Shown here piece by piece: positions 34,033-42,943 of a DNA stretch of 64,000 nt. A program made the translations under genes and the position numbers. The DNA comes from Anaerolineales bacterium. Lineage in GTDB: Bacteria; Chloroflexota; Anaerolineae; Anaerolineales; Villigracilaceae. Every line of letters begins with the position of its first letter. The stretch's first letter is position 1. The notes below the pieces were generated by a model, which had not been told where the DNA came from, made no database searches, and worked only from the letters and a program-made list of their open reading frames with translations. The stretch spans positions 1 through 64,000 of the forward strand of contig JABARH010000002.1 of NCBI GenBank assembly GCA_019187665.1, given 5' to 3'.

Positions 34033-34854
34033 CTATCCTGCCTTCTTTTTTTCCTGGCGTTCGCGCGCGGTTGCCATGCCTTCGGTGGCGGCGCCGCGTC
34101 CCAGATAGGCTTCGATGACGCGCGTGTTGCTTTGAATTTCAGCGGGGGTCCCTTCGGCGATCTTTTCGCCGTAGTCCAGCACGGTGATGTGTTCGGAGAT
34201 GCCCATGACCACGCGCATGTGGTGTTCGATAAGCAGGATGGTGATGCCCAGTTCGTCGCGCAGGCGGCGGATGAAGGTGGTCAGGTCTTCGCTTTCGCGC
34301 GGGTTCATGCCGGCCGAGGGTTCGTCGAGCAGAAGTAGTTTGGGTTTGGTGGCCAGGGCGCGGGCGATCTCGAGGCGGCGTTGTGCGCCATAGGGCAGGT
34401 TGCGGGCCAGCATGTCGCCCTTGCCCTGCAGGTTTACAAAATCAAGCAGGCGTTTGGCTTCGGCCAGGGCGCTCTTTTCTTCGTTGCGTTGTTTCCTTGT
34501 GCCGATTACGGCGCTCATCCACGACGCGTGCAGGAAGACGTGCTGGCCGACCAGGATGTTTTCCAGCGCGGTCATGTCGGCGAAGAGGCGGATGTTCTGG
34601 TAGGTGCGCGAGATACCCAGTTTGGTGATCTGGTCGGGGCGCAGTTTTTGGATGGGAGCGCCTTCAAAGAGGAGTTGGCCCTCGTCGGCTTTGCCGAAGC
34701 CGGTGATGCAGTTGAAGAAGGTGGTTTTGCCCGCGCCGTTGGGGCCGATGATGGAAACGATGGCTTTGTCGGGGATCTCGAAGTCCACGTTGTTGACGGC
34801 CACGAGTCCGCCGAAGCGTTTGGTCACTTTGGTTGCGGTTAAGATGGGAGCCAT
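34033..34854 (-). CDS. livG: Branched-chain amino acid-type ABC transporter ATPase LivG
   Basis: The protein has 273 residues. Walker A IGPNGAGKTTFFNCITG, LivG-specific GISRTYQNIRLFADMTALENILVGQH, signature NLPYGAQRRLEIARALA, Walker B LLLDEPSAGMNPRES, H-loop LLIEHHMRVVMG. The C-terminal tail (RGAATEGMATARERQEKKKAG) is longer and charged. It pairs with LivF; gap of 10 bp to livM. Confidence 0.95.
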   Translation of the reverse strand: MAPILTATKVTKRFGGLVAVNNVDFEIPDKAIVSIIGPNGAGKTTFFNCITGFGKADEGQLLFEGAPIQKLRPDQITKLGISRTYQNIRLFADMTALENILVGQHVFLHASWMSAVIGTRKQRNEEKSALAEAKRLLDFVNLQGKGDMLARNLPYGAQRRLEIARALATKPKLLLLDEPSAGMNPRESEDLTTFIRRLRDELGITILLIEHHMRVVMGISEHITVLDYGEKIAEGTPAEIQSNTRVIEAYLGRGAATEGMATARERQEKKKAG

Positions 34855-34864
34855 GGGAACCTCG

Positions 34865-36631
34865 TTAGAGTTGCGCTTCCGTGTTTTCGTGATGAAGTTC
34901 CCGTTTGGCGGCTTGTGACGGCCAGAGACCTTCGGGTTTGGCGAGCATCATGGCGATCAGCGCCGCGCCGTAGAGCAGGTAGCGGAACTCGGAAATCTCG
35001 CGCAGAAGCTCCGGCAGGCCGATCAGGGCGATGGCGCCGACGATCACGCCGGGGATGCTGCCCATGCCGCCGACGATGATAAGGGCTACAACGTTGATGG
35101 AGACGATCAATTGCATGCTGGAGGCGAAGATGGATCCGATCAGGGTGGCGAAGATGGCGCCTCCCAGCCCGGCCATGGCCGCGCCGAGCATGTAGGCCAG
35201 TAGTTTGGTCTGAATCAGGTTGATGCCGAGCGCTTCGGCCACGTCTTCGTCTTCGCGGATGGCCATCCAGGCGCGGCCGAGACGGGATTCGCGCAAGCGC
35301 CAGGCCACGAAGGCCACGAGTAACGCGGCGGCGATGGCGACGAAATAAATGGTTTGTGGCGTGCCGAGTTCGCCGCCGATCGTAATGTTTTTCAAGAACA
35401 GGAAATCGCCCGTCCATATGGGGTGACAGACGCGCGGCACATCCATTTTAACAAACGGTTCGAGGACGCCGATGCAGGGTTTTTGAATACCGATGATTCC
35501 CTGCGGCCCGCCAAAGTAGGGAGAGAGGAAATCGGAACCGGCCAGCAGACGGACGATCTCGCCGAAGCCGAGTGTGGCGATGGCAAGATAGTCGCCGCGT
35601 ACGCCAAGTACCGGCAGGCCAAGCGTGAATCCGGCCGCGATGGAGACCAAAACAGCGATCGGGATGGCCTCCCAAAACGAGATGTGCTGTAACCCGAAGG
35701 GGCCATAGGAGGTGAGCAAGCCGACAGTGTATGCGCCAATGGCATAGAAGGCCACGAAGCCAAGATCGAGCAGCCCCGCAAAGCCGAGCGTGATGTTAAG
35801 ACCGAGTCCCATCAGGATGAACAAGGCCACCGTGACAATTACCTGGGAGATGAACGGCCCCGAGACTCCAGGCAGGGCCAGTGCGATGATGGCGATCAGC
35901 GCGATGGCAATCACGCGCAGAGAGACTTGACCCGCTTTTGGAAGGCGGGCAACGCCAGCGCGGACCGCGGCGCCGCGGTAGGTCCAAAAGACGGTGATCA
36001 GGATTACGCCGAAAAAGAAGATTAGCGCGCCGGCTTTGGTCAGGCCGGTCTGTCCGAAGAGGTATTTGGCGACCTTCTCCATTTCGGGGCCCTGGTTGAT
36101 AAAAATCACGCGGAAGAGGCCAGCGAACAGCGCCATGAAGACGATGATGAACAGTCCGCGATTGACAGGATGGCTGATCCGTCCAGGCAAATAAAGGTAA
36201 GCGCCGCCAAGCAAACCGCCCAGCGCGCCCATGAGGGGGAGTACCCAAATGTTGCCCACGCCTTTTCCGAAAGTCAACAGTTCATACAGTACCGGGGACG
36301 CGTTTAGAAAGATCGCGCGCAGGTTCACCTTGTCTCCGAGAAGAACGAGCAGCGCGACCATGCCGCCGCTGATGAACCCGGCGGCCAAACCTGATACAAG
36401 CGCCGCGGTCCATTTTTCGCGTCCAAGCAGATGAACGGTGCGGCGGGAGGCGAGTAATCCTGCCATGACGCTTGTAGCGAGCAGGACAAACTGTCCCAGC
36501 GTGATGACTTCCTCGACGACATCGCGTTTGCTGAAGACGTCCACCATGCCGATCAGACAGATGAAAATTGCAATCGCGCCGCTCGTCAGTCCGATTTTAA
36601 GCGCGCTCCAGATGAAGTTTTCTTTTTTCAT
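34865..36631 (-). CDS. livM: ABC transporter permease LivM with N-terminal membrane extension
   Basis: The protein has 588 residues, against roughly 320-420 in the family. The C-terminal half carries the LivM core (GLGLNITLGFAGLLDLGFVAFYAIGAYTVGLL; LGVRGDYLAIATLGFGEIVRLL; the EAA-like RLGRAWMAIREDEDVAEALGI). The N-terminal 240 residues add about six further hydrophobic spans not needed for transport in other LivM proteins. ATG 36631 is used; GTG 36640 is an alternative. It lies 12 bp after livH. Confidence 0.9.
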   Translation of the reverse strand: MKKENFIWSALKIGLTSGAIAIFICLIGMVDVFSKRDVVEEVITLGQFVLLATSVMAGLLASRRTVHLLGREKWTAALVSGLAAGFISGGMVALLVLLGDKVNLRAIFLNASPVLYELLTFGKGVGNIWVLPLMGALGGLLGGAYLYLPGRISHPVNRGLFIIVFMALFAGLFRVIFINQGPEMEKVAKYLFGQTGLTKAGALIFFFGVILITVFWTYRGAAVRAGVARLPKAGQVSLRVIAIALIAIIALALPGVSGPFISQVIVTVALFILMGLGLNITLGFAGLLDLGFVAFYAIGAYTVGLLTSYGPFGLQHISFWEAIPIAVLVSIAAGFTLGLPVLGVRGDYLAIATLGFGEIVRLLAGSDFLSPYFGGPQGIIGIQKPCIGVLEPFVKMDVPRVCHPIWTGDFLFLKNITIGGELGTPQTIYFVAIAAALLVAFVAWRLRESRLGRAWMAIREDEDVAEALGINLIQTKLLAYMLGAAMAGLGGAIFATLIGSIFASSMQLIVSINVVALIIVGGMGSIPGVIVGAIALIGLPELLREISEFRYLLYGAALIAMMLAKPEGLWPSQAAKRELHHENTEAQL

Positions 36632-36643
36632 GGCGTTCACCCG

Positions 36644-37711
36644 CTAGGCTTTCTTGGTTGAGAGCCGCTCACCTAAAATGCCGGATGGGCGGAACAGCAG
36701 GATCATCACCAGCATGGTGTAGGCAATGGCGTCCTTGAGTTGATAGGGGCGGGGAATGCCAAGTCCTTCGAGGAACAGCGACGGACCGATGGATTCGAAA
36801 ATTCCCAATACCAGGCCTCCCACCATGGCGCCGGGGATGTTTCCAATGCCGCCCAGTACCGCCGCGGTAAAGGCCTTGATGCCCGGCACAAAGCCGATCA
36901 TAAAGTTGATCTGGCGAAATAAAAGCGAGTTCAACACGCCTGCCGCGCCGGCCATGGCGGCTCCGATGGCAAATGTGGACACGATGATGCTGTTAACGTT
37001 AATTCCCATGAGCGCGGCGGTGTCTTTATTCTCCGAAACGGCGCGCATGGCTTTTCCGACTTTTGTGAACATGACGATTGAATATAAGATCGCCATCATA
37101 ATTGCGGCGGAGACGGCAACCACGACCTGAACTTTTTGGATGCCGATTCCAAATATTTGCCATTCCCCGTCCAGGGCGTTGATAGGCGGATACGCGTATA
37201 CGCCAGGGCCAAAAAAACCACGAAAGGCATATTCCAGAAAGAAGGAAGCGCCGATGGCGCTGATCAGAGGTACCAGGCGGGGGGCGTTGCGCAACGGACG
37301 GTAGGCGATGCGTTCCACCAACATGGCGATTCCCGCCGCAACCAGCATGGCAAATAAAATCGGAATTAAGAGTCCCAGGAGCGGGTTACTGTCAATAAAG
37401 CCTGTGTTGTTTAACCAGGTCGCCAGAAAGTATGCCCCGAAGGCGCCGGTCATGAAGATATCGCCGTGAGCAAAATTGATCATTCGCAGGATGCCATACA
37501 CCATGGTGTATCCCAGCGCGATCATGGCATACAGGCTGCCCTGTGATATGCCCTGAACGACAAAGTCTATCCATTGTTCGCTGGTGTATTTCCCGGCCTG
37601 GATGGTGGAGATGGTTCCGATCAGGATGACGGCAACGATCAGGACGCGAAATCCCCACATGAATACGCTGACCGCCAGGTCCAGCAATCGCTCGCTAAGG
37701 TTCGTTCGCAT
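36644..37711 (-). CDS. livH: ABC transporter permease LivH
   Basis: The protein has 355 residues, with a strong GAGGAG ribosome binding site. LivH signatures: QGISQGSLYAMIALGYTMVYGILRMINFAHGDIFMTGAFGAY, GKAMRAVSENKDTAALMGINVNSIIVSTFAIGAAMAGAAG and GIKAFTAAVLGGIGNIPGAMVGGLVLGIFES. There are about eight membrane spans. An extra N-terminal helix precedes the core. It forms the channel with LivM. Confidence 0.95.
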   Translation of the reverse strand: MRTNLSERLLDLAVSVFMWGFRVLIVAVILIGTISTIQAGKYTSEQWIDFVVQGISQGSLYAMIALGYTMVYGILRMINFAHGDIFMTGAFGAYFLATWLNNTGFIDSNPLLGLLIPILFAMLVAAGIAMLVERIAYRPLRNAPRLVPLISAIGASFFLEYAFRGFFGPGVYAYPPINALDGEWQIFGIGIQKVQVVVAVSAAIMMAILYSIVMFTKVGKAMRAVSENKDTAALMGINVNSIIVSTFAIGAAMAGAAGVLNSLLFRQINFMIGFVPGIKAFTAAVLGGIGNIPGAMVGGLVLGIFESIGPSLFLEGLGIPRPYQLKDAIAYTMLVMILLFRPSGILGERLSTKKA

Positions 37712-37739
37712 GGGCTTTCTCCTCGCAAAAGGTGAGAGT

Positions 37740-37766
37740 CGAGGGGGGCGGAAGTCCGCCCCCCTC
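37740..37766 (-). terminator. Strong hairpin between livK and livH
   Basis: GAGGGGGGCGGA and its complement form a very stable 11-12-bp stem without a clear T-run. Such hairpins after a binding-protein gene commonly protect or attenuate the upstream mRNA, so that livK is made in excess over the permease; this role is an inference. Confidence 0.5.
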
Positions 37767-37786
37767 GTTACTACTTAGCGTTCGAT

Positions 37787-39061
37787 CTAGGGCCAGACCT
37801 TCTTGGGGTTCGGGTTGGCCGCGTCGGCCGGGTTCCACGAAGCGGGATCGGCGTTCACGATTTCGTAAACAGCGATCACAGGAGCGCCGCAGTCGCCGGA
37901 GGCAGAGCAGGAGAGATTGCCGGTGATGCCAGCGAAATCCTTGGTGGCGTAGATGGCGTCGCGGAGAGCCTTGAGCGGGACCCAGACGGTGCCGTCGTCA
38001 TCCACGTGGGCAACCTTTTCGAGTGCCGCAAAGAGAATGTTCGCGGCGTCATAGGCGTGCGCGTGGAAGGTGGACAGCGTGGAGCCGCCGTACTTGGCCT
38101 CATGCTTGGCAATGAAGCCGGCGTAATCGCCGGTGAAAGCGCTGAAGTCCGGGCTGGAGAGGTACATGCCCTTGGTGTTCTCGCCGCCGCCCTTGAGCAG
38201 GTCAGCGGTGAAGATGCCGTCGGAACCGGCAAGGTAGACACTCTCGAGACCGGGCACATCGCGCACCTGGGCGGTCACATAACCACCGACGGCCACGAAG
38301 ACCGGGTAGTAGATGAACTCGGGACCGGCCGCGGCAATGGTGGTCAGCACGGGTTTCATGTCGGTGGCGTCCTTGGCAACGGCTTCCTGGGCCACGATCG
38401 TTCCACCGAGTTTGGCGAATTCGTCCGCGAAGACCTGCTGGAGGGCCTGGGCGTACGCGGAACCATCATGGATGGTGGCGGCCTTGGTGACCTTCAGGAA
38501 GTTGTACGCGAACTCGGCCACAGCCTTGCCCTGGAAGGCATCGCTGTGGGCGGTGCGCAGGTAGCCGGCATAGTCGGGGCCGCGGTCGGGGGCGGACAAA
38601 GCCGGGCGGGTGTTCGACGGGGAGATGGTGGTCAGGCCGGCGTTGGAGATCGCGGCGATACCGCCCACGGTTTCGTCGGAGCAGCTGGAGCCAATCAAGC
38701 CAACGAGCGAGGTGTCGGAGGCGAGTTTGGCGGCCGCAGTGGCGCCGCCTTCGGGGGTGCAGCCGGCGTCCTCGGTGGTCAGCAGGATGTCATGACCGAG
38801 CAGCTTGCCGCCCTTGTCGTCAATGGCGACTTCGACGCCGCGCTTGGAGTCTTCACCCAGGGAACTGTCGGCGCCGGAGAGGACGCCCCAGTAGGCGATG
38901 TGGATGGGTTCACCGGGGGCGATCTTCACACAGCGAAATTCGTCGGCGCATTCGTAGCCGGCGGGAGCCGCAGTTTCGACCGGGCCTTTGGGGCCGCAGG
39001 CTGCGAGCATCATGCTGGCAAGAACCAGCACGGATAGAACAGCAAACAAACGTTTATTCAT
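37787..39061 (-). CDS. livK: Branched-chain amino acid-type substrate-binding lipoprotein LivK
   Basis: The protein has 424 residues, with GGAGGAAG before the ATG. Lipobox MLAAC (Cys22). Type 1 periplasmic-binding fold: IHIAYWGVLSGADSSLGEDSKRGVEVAI, LVGLIGSSCSDETVGGI, TISPSNT, KAATIHDGSAYAQALQQVFADEF and HAHAYDAANILFAALEKV. It captures the substrate for LivHMGF. First gene of the operon. Confidence 0.93.
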   Translation of the reverse strand: MNKRLFAVLSVLVLASMMLAACGPKGPVETAAPAGYECADEFRCVKIAPGEPIHIAYWGVLSGADSSLGEDSKRGVEVAIDDKGGKLLGHDILLTTEDAGCTPEGGATAAAKLASDTSLVGLIGSSCSDETVGGIAAISNAGLTTISPSNTRPALSAPDRGPDYAGYLRTAHSDAFQGKAVAEFAYNFLKVTKAATIHDGSAYAQALQQVFADEFAKLGGTIVAQEAVAKDATDMKPVLTTIAAAGPEFIYYPVFVAVGGYVTAQVRDVPGLESVYLAGSDGIFTADLLKGGGENTKGMYLSSPDFSAFTGDYAGFIAKHEAKYGGSTLSTFHAHAYDAANILFAALEKVAHVDDDGTVWVPLKALRDAIYATKDFAGITGNLSCSASGDCGAPVIAVYEIVNADPASWNPADAANPNPKKVWP

Positions 39062-39250
39062 TCTTCTTCCTCCGAGATGGAAAGGGTGTACGGATTTTTC
39101 GACCCTTGCGGGCCACGACGTTTACGGCTGGCGATGCTCGTTAGTCGCCGGTCTCACCTCCTTTCGGTGATTTTATGAACAAGGCCGGGAAAATGCAATT
39201 GCAGTTTCGCACGGCCCTGTGTCTTAACGAAAAACGTTCATTCCAATTGT
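39062..39250 (-). promoter_or_regulatory. Long 5' leader of the liv operon
   Basis: About 190 nt lie between the predicted transcription start and livK. The leader contains an AAAGGAGGTGAG sequence (minus strand, about 39160-39172), fully complementary to the 16S rRNA 3' end, inside a small TCACC/GGTGA hairpin and not followed by a usable start. A second, normal ribosome binding site serves livK. The first site could be a standby or regulatory element. Confidence 0.35.
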
Positions 39251-39256
39251 CGGGCA

Positions 39257-39285
39257 ATCGTACATTACAAAGGCTTGACGGTCAA
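39257..39285 (-). promoter_or_regulatory. Promoter of the liv operon
   Basis: On the minus strand TTGACC (39285-39280), a 17-bp spacer and TACGAT (39262-39257) form a good vegetative promoter. The rest of the spacer (39286-39465) shows no gene and no clear operator. Confidence 0.5.
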
Positions 39286-39465
39286 GGGGCGGATGATAAA
39301 AATTTACCGGGGACGCCTGTGGTTTGGGTAACCCATGCTTTCGCTGTTCCGCACATTGGCGCAGGGAGCGCTGTTTACGCTCAAAAAATGCGAGCCAGTC
39401 GGCATGTCTCCTGGCAAATGCCGTGGTCTTTCTGGCAAATTACGGCAAGCGAAAGTCCTGCGAGG

Positions 39466-39966
39466 CTATTTCCCGATCGGTTTGTAGAGCAGTTGTTCGC
39501 GGATGCGCAGGTCGGTGTTGCGGATCTTGGTGGCGAGATCGGCGGCGAGATTGTACATCAGACGGTAGCCGAGTTGGGGATACGTGTCGCAGAGCATGAT
39601 GAGTTTATCGCGCGCGATCACCAGCAGGTGAGTGTCCTTCTGCCCTGCGATGGCGGTGGCGGAACGCAGGCCTTCATCTACCAGGGCGATTTCGCCGAAG
39701 GATTGGCCGCGGCGCAGGGTGGCGATGAGCAGGTCTTTTTCGGGTTTTGCCTCACCCGCTTCGGGCCCGGAATGGATGCGGATGTGCACCTGTCCCTGCG
39801 CGATGATGTACAGTTCCTTGCTTCCGCTGTTCTCGCGAAAGATGACCTCGCCTTTGTCGAGTACCACTTCCTGGCACAAATTTGCAACCAGTTCCAATTG
39901 GGTGGCGGTGAATTTGTAGAAGGTGTCGCTTTGTTTAAGATAGTTGATAACTTCTGTAGTTGCCAT
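39466..39966 (-). CDS. Cyclic-nucleotide-binding domain protein
   Basis: The protein has 166 residues from ATG 39966. A single CRP-like sensor domain (about 15-125): VLDKGEVIFRENSGSKELYIIAQGQVHIRIH and the binding-cassette-like SFGEIALVDEGLRSATAIA. No helix-turn-helix follows, so it is not a classical Crp regulator; the C-terminal helix may mediate dimerisation. The ligand-contact region has E-I-A-L as in cNMP domains, but the usual RSAT Arg is present as LRSAT. It starts 13 bp after the peptidase gene and is likely co-transcribed. Confidence 0.8.
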   Translation of the reverse strand: MATTEVINYLKQSDTFYKFTATQLELVANLCQEVVLDKGEVIFRENSGSKELYIIAQGQVHIRIHSGPEAGEAKPEKDLLIATLRRGQSFGEIALVDEGLRSATAIAGQKDTHLLVIARDKLIMLCDTYPQLGYRLMYNLAADLATKIRNTDLRIREQLLYKPIGK

Positions 39967-39979
39967 GTGAACTTCCGTT

Positions 39980-41371
39980 TCAAGGGATGAGAACATCGAG
40001 CCAGTCGAGCGGGTTCACCTGCACGCCGTTGACCCAGATCTCCCAATGCAGGTGTGGGCCGGTGACGCGCCCGGTCGCGCCGATTTTGCCGATGAGTTGA
40101 CCTGTGGAGACGATCTGGCCGGGCGTCACGTAGATCTCCTCCTGGTGCCAGTAGCCGGTGTAGATGCCCCAGCCATGATCAATGATCGTCGCTCTGCCGC
40201 GCACAATCAAATTTTGTGTAAAGATTACCACGCCCGGCGCGGGGGCATAGATATCGAAGGGGTTGGTTTCCGAACAAACGCCGTAGTCGAGCCCGGCATG
40301 AAAGCCGTAATATAGACCGGCATTATAGTCGCGCCGCGTGCCGAAATAGCCTTTGACGCAGCCCCGTGAATCTTCCGGGACGGGGAGGCGGAACGGTTCC
40401 GTCCATTTTCGTTGCGGTGTGGCCGGCGTAACGATGGAAAGAATCTGTTGATTCTCCGGCTCGGTCACGCTTGGGTCCAGGGTGAGCGGGTCAACGGAAA
40501 TGGATTCTTGATAGTAATTTCCAGAGGCGACCAGAATCATTTGTTCAAAAGATTGAGCGCTTCCATCCGACAGGGTTGCGTCGAGGCGCAGAGGATACAG
40601 GCCCGGTTCGATCAGGGCATGGACTCCCTGCAAGGCGACCTGCTGTCCGTCTTCAAGCGGAAAAAAGTGAAGAGGCTTGTCCACGAGTCCGCCGCCGAGG
40701 GTAACCCCATCTTTGGCGCGGACAAGAATCTCGGCGGTGCCGCCCTGTTTCAGCGGAAGCGACTTGACCTCGGCACTGATGAATGCATCCGGCAGGCCGC
40801 TTGTGGACGTGTCGCTGGAGCCGGTAGGGGAATAGAGTGAGTCGCCGGGCAGGGCGTCCCAGGTGCCCGCCAGCCCGTTGAGCGAAGCGAGCGTCCACGG
40901 GTCGCTTCCCTGTCGGACGGCCACCTCGAGCAACGTCTCACCTTTGTGCGGCACTGCGCGCGCGGATAAAGTCGACTCATCCTGTTGCGGGATGATGAGG
41001 CTCGCGCCCGCGTACAGTTCCGTCGGGCTGACGAGACGATTCAATTTTTGCAAAAGGGAAAGAGACATCTGCGTGCGTCGCAAGAGTCCGCGCAGAGAAT
41101 CGCCGAAGGCAACGACTTCCGTATCGAGAACACCGGTTACACCCTCGAGACCGGGGATGACGAGTTGTTGTCCGGCCGAAAGCAGATTCGGATTCGTGAT
41201 GCCGTTTGCCGCCATCAACTCATCCACCGAGACGCCGAAGCGCGAAGCGATGGAAGAAAGCGTATCGCCCGGCTGGACGATGTAGACCGGCCCGCTGGCT
41301 TGCGCGGCGACGGGATGAATGGACAGGACCAGCAGAAGCGCCACAAGAATAAAAATGGAAACGTTACGCAT
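39980..41371 (-). CDS. LysM-M23 family murein endopeptidase
   Basis: The protein has 463 residues from ATG 41371. Signal peptide (about 1-24, ending AAQA). A LysM domain (about 28-73: YIVQPGDTLSSIASRFGVSVDELMAANGI) and a second weaker LysM-like segment near 100-180. C-terminal M23 domain (about 330-460) with HAGLDYG (HxxxD) and HLHWEIW (HxH) zinc sites. It should cut peptide cross-links of peptidoglycan outside the cell. The start overlaps the DUF192 gene end by 8 bp. Confidence 0.9.
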   Translation of the reverse strand: MRNVSIFILVALLLVLSIHPVAAQASGPVYIVQPGDTLSSIASRFGVSVDELMAANGITNPNLLSAGQQLVIPGLEGVTGVLDTEVVAFGDSLRGLLRRTQMSLSLLQKLNRLVSPTELYAGASLIIPQQDESTLSARAVPHKGETLLEVAVRQGSDPWTLASLNGLAGTWDALPGDSLYSPTGSSDTSTSGLPDAFISAEVKSLPLKQGGTAEILVRAKDGVTLGGGLVDKPLHFFPLEDGQQVALQGVHALIEPGLYPLRLDATLSDGSAQSFEQMILVASGNYYQESISVDPLTLDPSVTEPENQQILSIVTPATPQRKWTEPFRLPVPEDSRGCVKGYFGTRRDYNAGLYYGFHAGLDYGVCSETNPFDIYAPAPGVVIFTQNLIVRGRATIIDHGWGIYTGYWHQEEIYVTPGQIVSTGQLIGKIGATGRVTGPHLHWEIWVNGVQVNPLDWLDVLIP

Positions 41372-41735
41372 TTTGAATCTCGACGGCTTGACCGATCTCA
41401 AAATCATTGATGCGCCCGGCGTGGACTTCGAGCACATAGCGCGCCGGTTCCTTCGGGAAGAAAGCCGGCTTCCATGCGCCAGCCACGATCTTGTCAACGA
41501 TCTTCATTTCAGAGTTGATCCAAAAGACCGCAATATCAAAACTGACCCCCAGCATGTGGATGGAAGAGTCCACCCGGCTATCGCGCCCAAAAACGAGGAG
41601 CAGTCCCTCATCGGGCGTGAGCGGCGCGCGGAAGGTCAGCCCGCGCAATCGGCAGAGGAACGACTCGCAATATTTCACGCGCGGTAGGGAGGCGGGTTTG
41701 TGTTCCCGCCCCTGAACGATCACGAACGTTTGCAT
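41364..41735 (-). CDS. DUF192 family protein
   Basis: The protein has 123 residues and the DUF192 pattern: CRLRGLTFRAPLTPDEGLLLVFGRDSR, IHMLGVSFDIAVFWI, WKPAFFPKEPARYVLEVHAGRI and a final FEIGQAVEI. Function of the family is unknown; members are often secreted, but this one lacks a signal peptide. It is translationally coupled with the M23 peptidase gene. Confidence 0.85.
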   Translation of the reverse strand: MQTFVIVQGREHKPASLPRVKYCESFLCRLRGLTFRAPLTPDEGLLLVFGRDSRVDSSIHMLGVSFDIAVFWINSEMKIVDKIVAGAWKPAFFPKEPARYVLEVHAGRINDFEIGQAVEIQNA

Positions 41736-41749
41736 GAACCTCTTTTACG

Positions 41750-41777
41750 AAAAAAGGCGTCCACTGATTGGGACGCC
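41750..41777 (-). terminator. Terminator of the response regulator gene
   Basis: On the minus strand the stem GGCGTCC/GGACGCC with an 8-nt loop is followed by TTTTTT. Confidence 0.7.
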
Positions 41778-41796
41778 CGTACCATTCGGTGTTGCC

Positions 41797-42189
41797 TCAC
41801 TTCGCTGGTTTCGCCAGCGCTTTTTCCACGCTACTCAACAAATCCTGCGGGCTGAAAGGCTTGGCAATGTAGTCGTCCACTTTGGCGATATGCAACCCAA
41901 GCACCTTGTCTATGCTCTGCGCCTTGGCTGTGACCACGATCACGGGAATATCCTTCAGCGCGTTGTCGGCCTTCATTTGCTGATACACTTCCCATCCGTC
42001 CATGTCCGGCATCATCAGATCGAGCAACACGAGATCGGGGCGGCTCGCGCGAATCTTGTTCAGCCCATCCACGCCGCCGGAGGCGCCGGTCACTTCAAAC
42101 CCGCGCCGGTTCAAGATCAACCGGATCAGGTCCACCATCTCCGGCTCATCCTCAACGCACAGAATTTTCTTCACATTTTCTTCGTTCAT
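41797..42189 (-). CDS. Single-domain response regulator (CheY-like)
   Basis: The protein has 130 residues forming only a receiver domain: acidic pair CVEDEPE, phospho-acceptor Asp in LVLLDLMMPDMDG, Thr in IPVIVVTAKAQ and Lys in DYIAKPF. Without an output domain it must act through a partner. No histidine kinase gene is adjacent; one lies at 58588-60126. Confidence 0.92.
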   Translation of the reverse strand: MNEENVKKILCVEDEPEMVDLIRLILNRRGFEVTGASGGVDGLNKIRASRPDLVLLDLMMPDMDGWEVYQQMKADNALKDIPVIVVTAKAQSIDKVLGLHIAKVDDYIAKPFSPQDLLSSVEKALAKPAK

Positions 42190-42402
42190 CGGATTTTCTT
42201 TTGCGCAAGTGTACCATGAAAATAATCACCGCCCACACGCCGATTGATTTGAAAAACCCGCAAGCGAACGAGTCCGCGCCGCGTGCCGAGTTTCAATCAC
42301 TGCCCGGTGGAATGGATCGTTGATTGACATTGACCCTGCGCAGGACGGACGTTTGTTAAGCGTTTGACAATCGGGGAAGTGTATCGAATGTGGGAGATAA
42401 TG

Positions 42403-42408
42403 TACAAT
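42403..42408 (+). promoter_or_regulatory. -10 box close to the protease gene start
   Basis: TACAAT ends eight bases before ATG 42417; no ribosome binding site lies between. Leaderless or nearly leaderless transcript suspected. Confidence 0.4.
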
Positions 42409-42416
42409 CGGCGCTG

Positions 42417-42890
42417 ATGCAACCAGATTTCTATGAAGAATTCCGCCAGCGAGTAGAGGGGAAAAGACTCCTGATCCTTGGAGTAGGCAACCGCTCGCGG
42501 AGCGACGATGGTCTGGGCTCGCGTCTTGCCGAACGGCTCAAGGGCAGGATCAGTGTCCCTTTAATTGATGCGGGCAGTGTCCCGGAACATTTTCTCCGGC
42601 AAGTGGAGACCTTGCAGGCAGACCTGGTACTCGTGCTGGATACCGCCGACCTGCGCGCCGCGCCCGGCGACATTGCCCTGCTGGAGTTGAGTCAGATCGG
42701 CGGGCTGGCGATCTCAACTCATACCGTCAACCTGCCTCTGCTCTTCAAGGTAATTCCCATCAGCCGCAGGCCAAAGGTGTTTGTCCTGGCCGTTCAACCC
42801 GAAATTACAGACGCCGGAACACAAATGTCGCTGACAGCGCGCAACGCCATGCAGGGGTTGGAAAGCCTTCTGCTGGGAATTTTTTCCTGA
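42417..42890 (+). CDS. HycI-like hydrogenase maturation protease family protein
   Basis: The protein has 157 residues. LLILGVGNRSRSDDGLGSRLAERL with the conserved Asp, IDAGSVPEHFL and LVLVLDTADLRAAPGD are typical of HycI/HyaD-type endopeptidases that trim the large subunit of NiFe hydrogenases. No hydrogenase gene is in the window, so it either serves a distant operon or has another substrate. GTG at 42390 is an alternative start. Confidence 0.8.
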   Translation: MQPDFYEEFRQRVEGKRLLILGVGNRSRSDDGLGSRLAERLKGRISVPLIDAGSVPEHFLRQVETLQADLVLVLDTADLRAAPGDIALLELSQIGGLAISTHTVNLPLLFKVIPISRRPKVFVLAVQPEITDAGTQMSLTARNAMQGLESLLLGIFS

Positions 42891-42896
42891 ATCGAA

Positions 42897-42922
42897 GCAG
42901 GACGGAGAGACTTCCGCCCTGC
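42897..42922. terminator. Possible terminator between convergent genes
   Basis: GCAGGACGG/CCGCCCTGC form a 9-bp stem with one mismatch and an 8-nt loop, followed by ATGTTTGT. Moderate strength. Confidence 0.4.
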
Positions 42923-42943
42923 ATGTTTGTGCGGGGACACGCA

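Noticed and set aside
39175..39990. Plus-strand frame over the cNMP-binding gene
   Set aside because: No family pattern; the minus-strand protein is a clear CRP-like domain.
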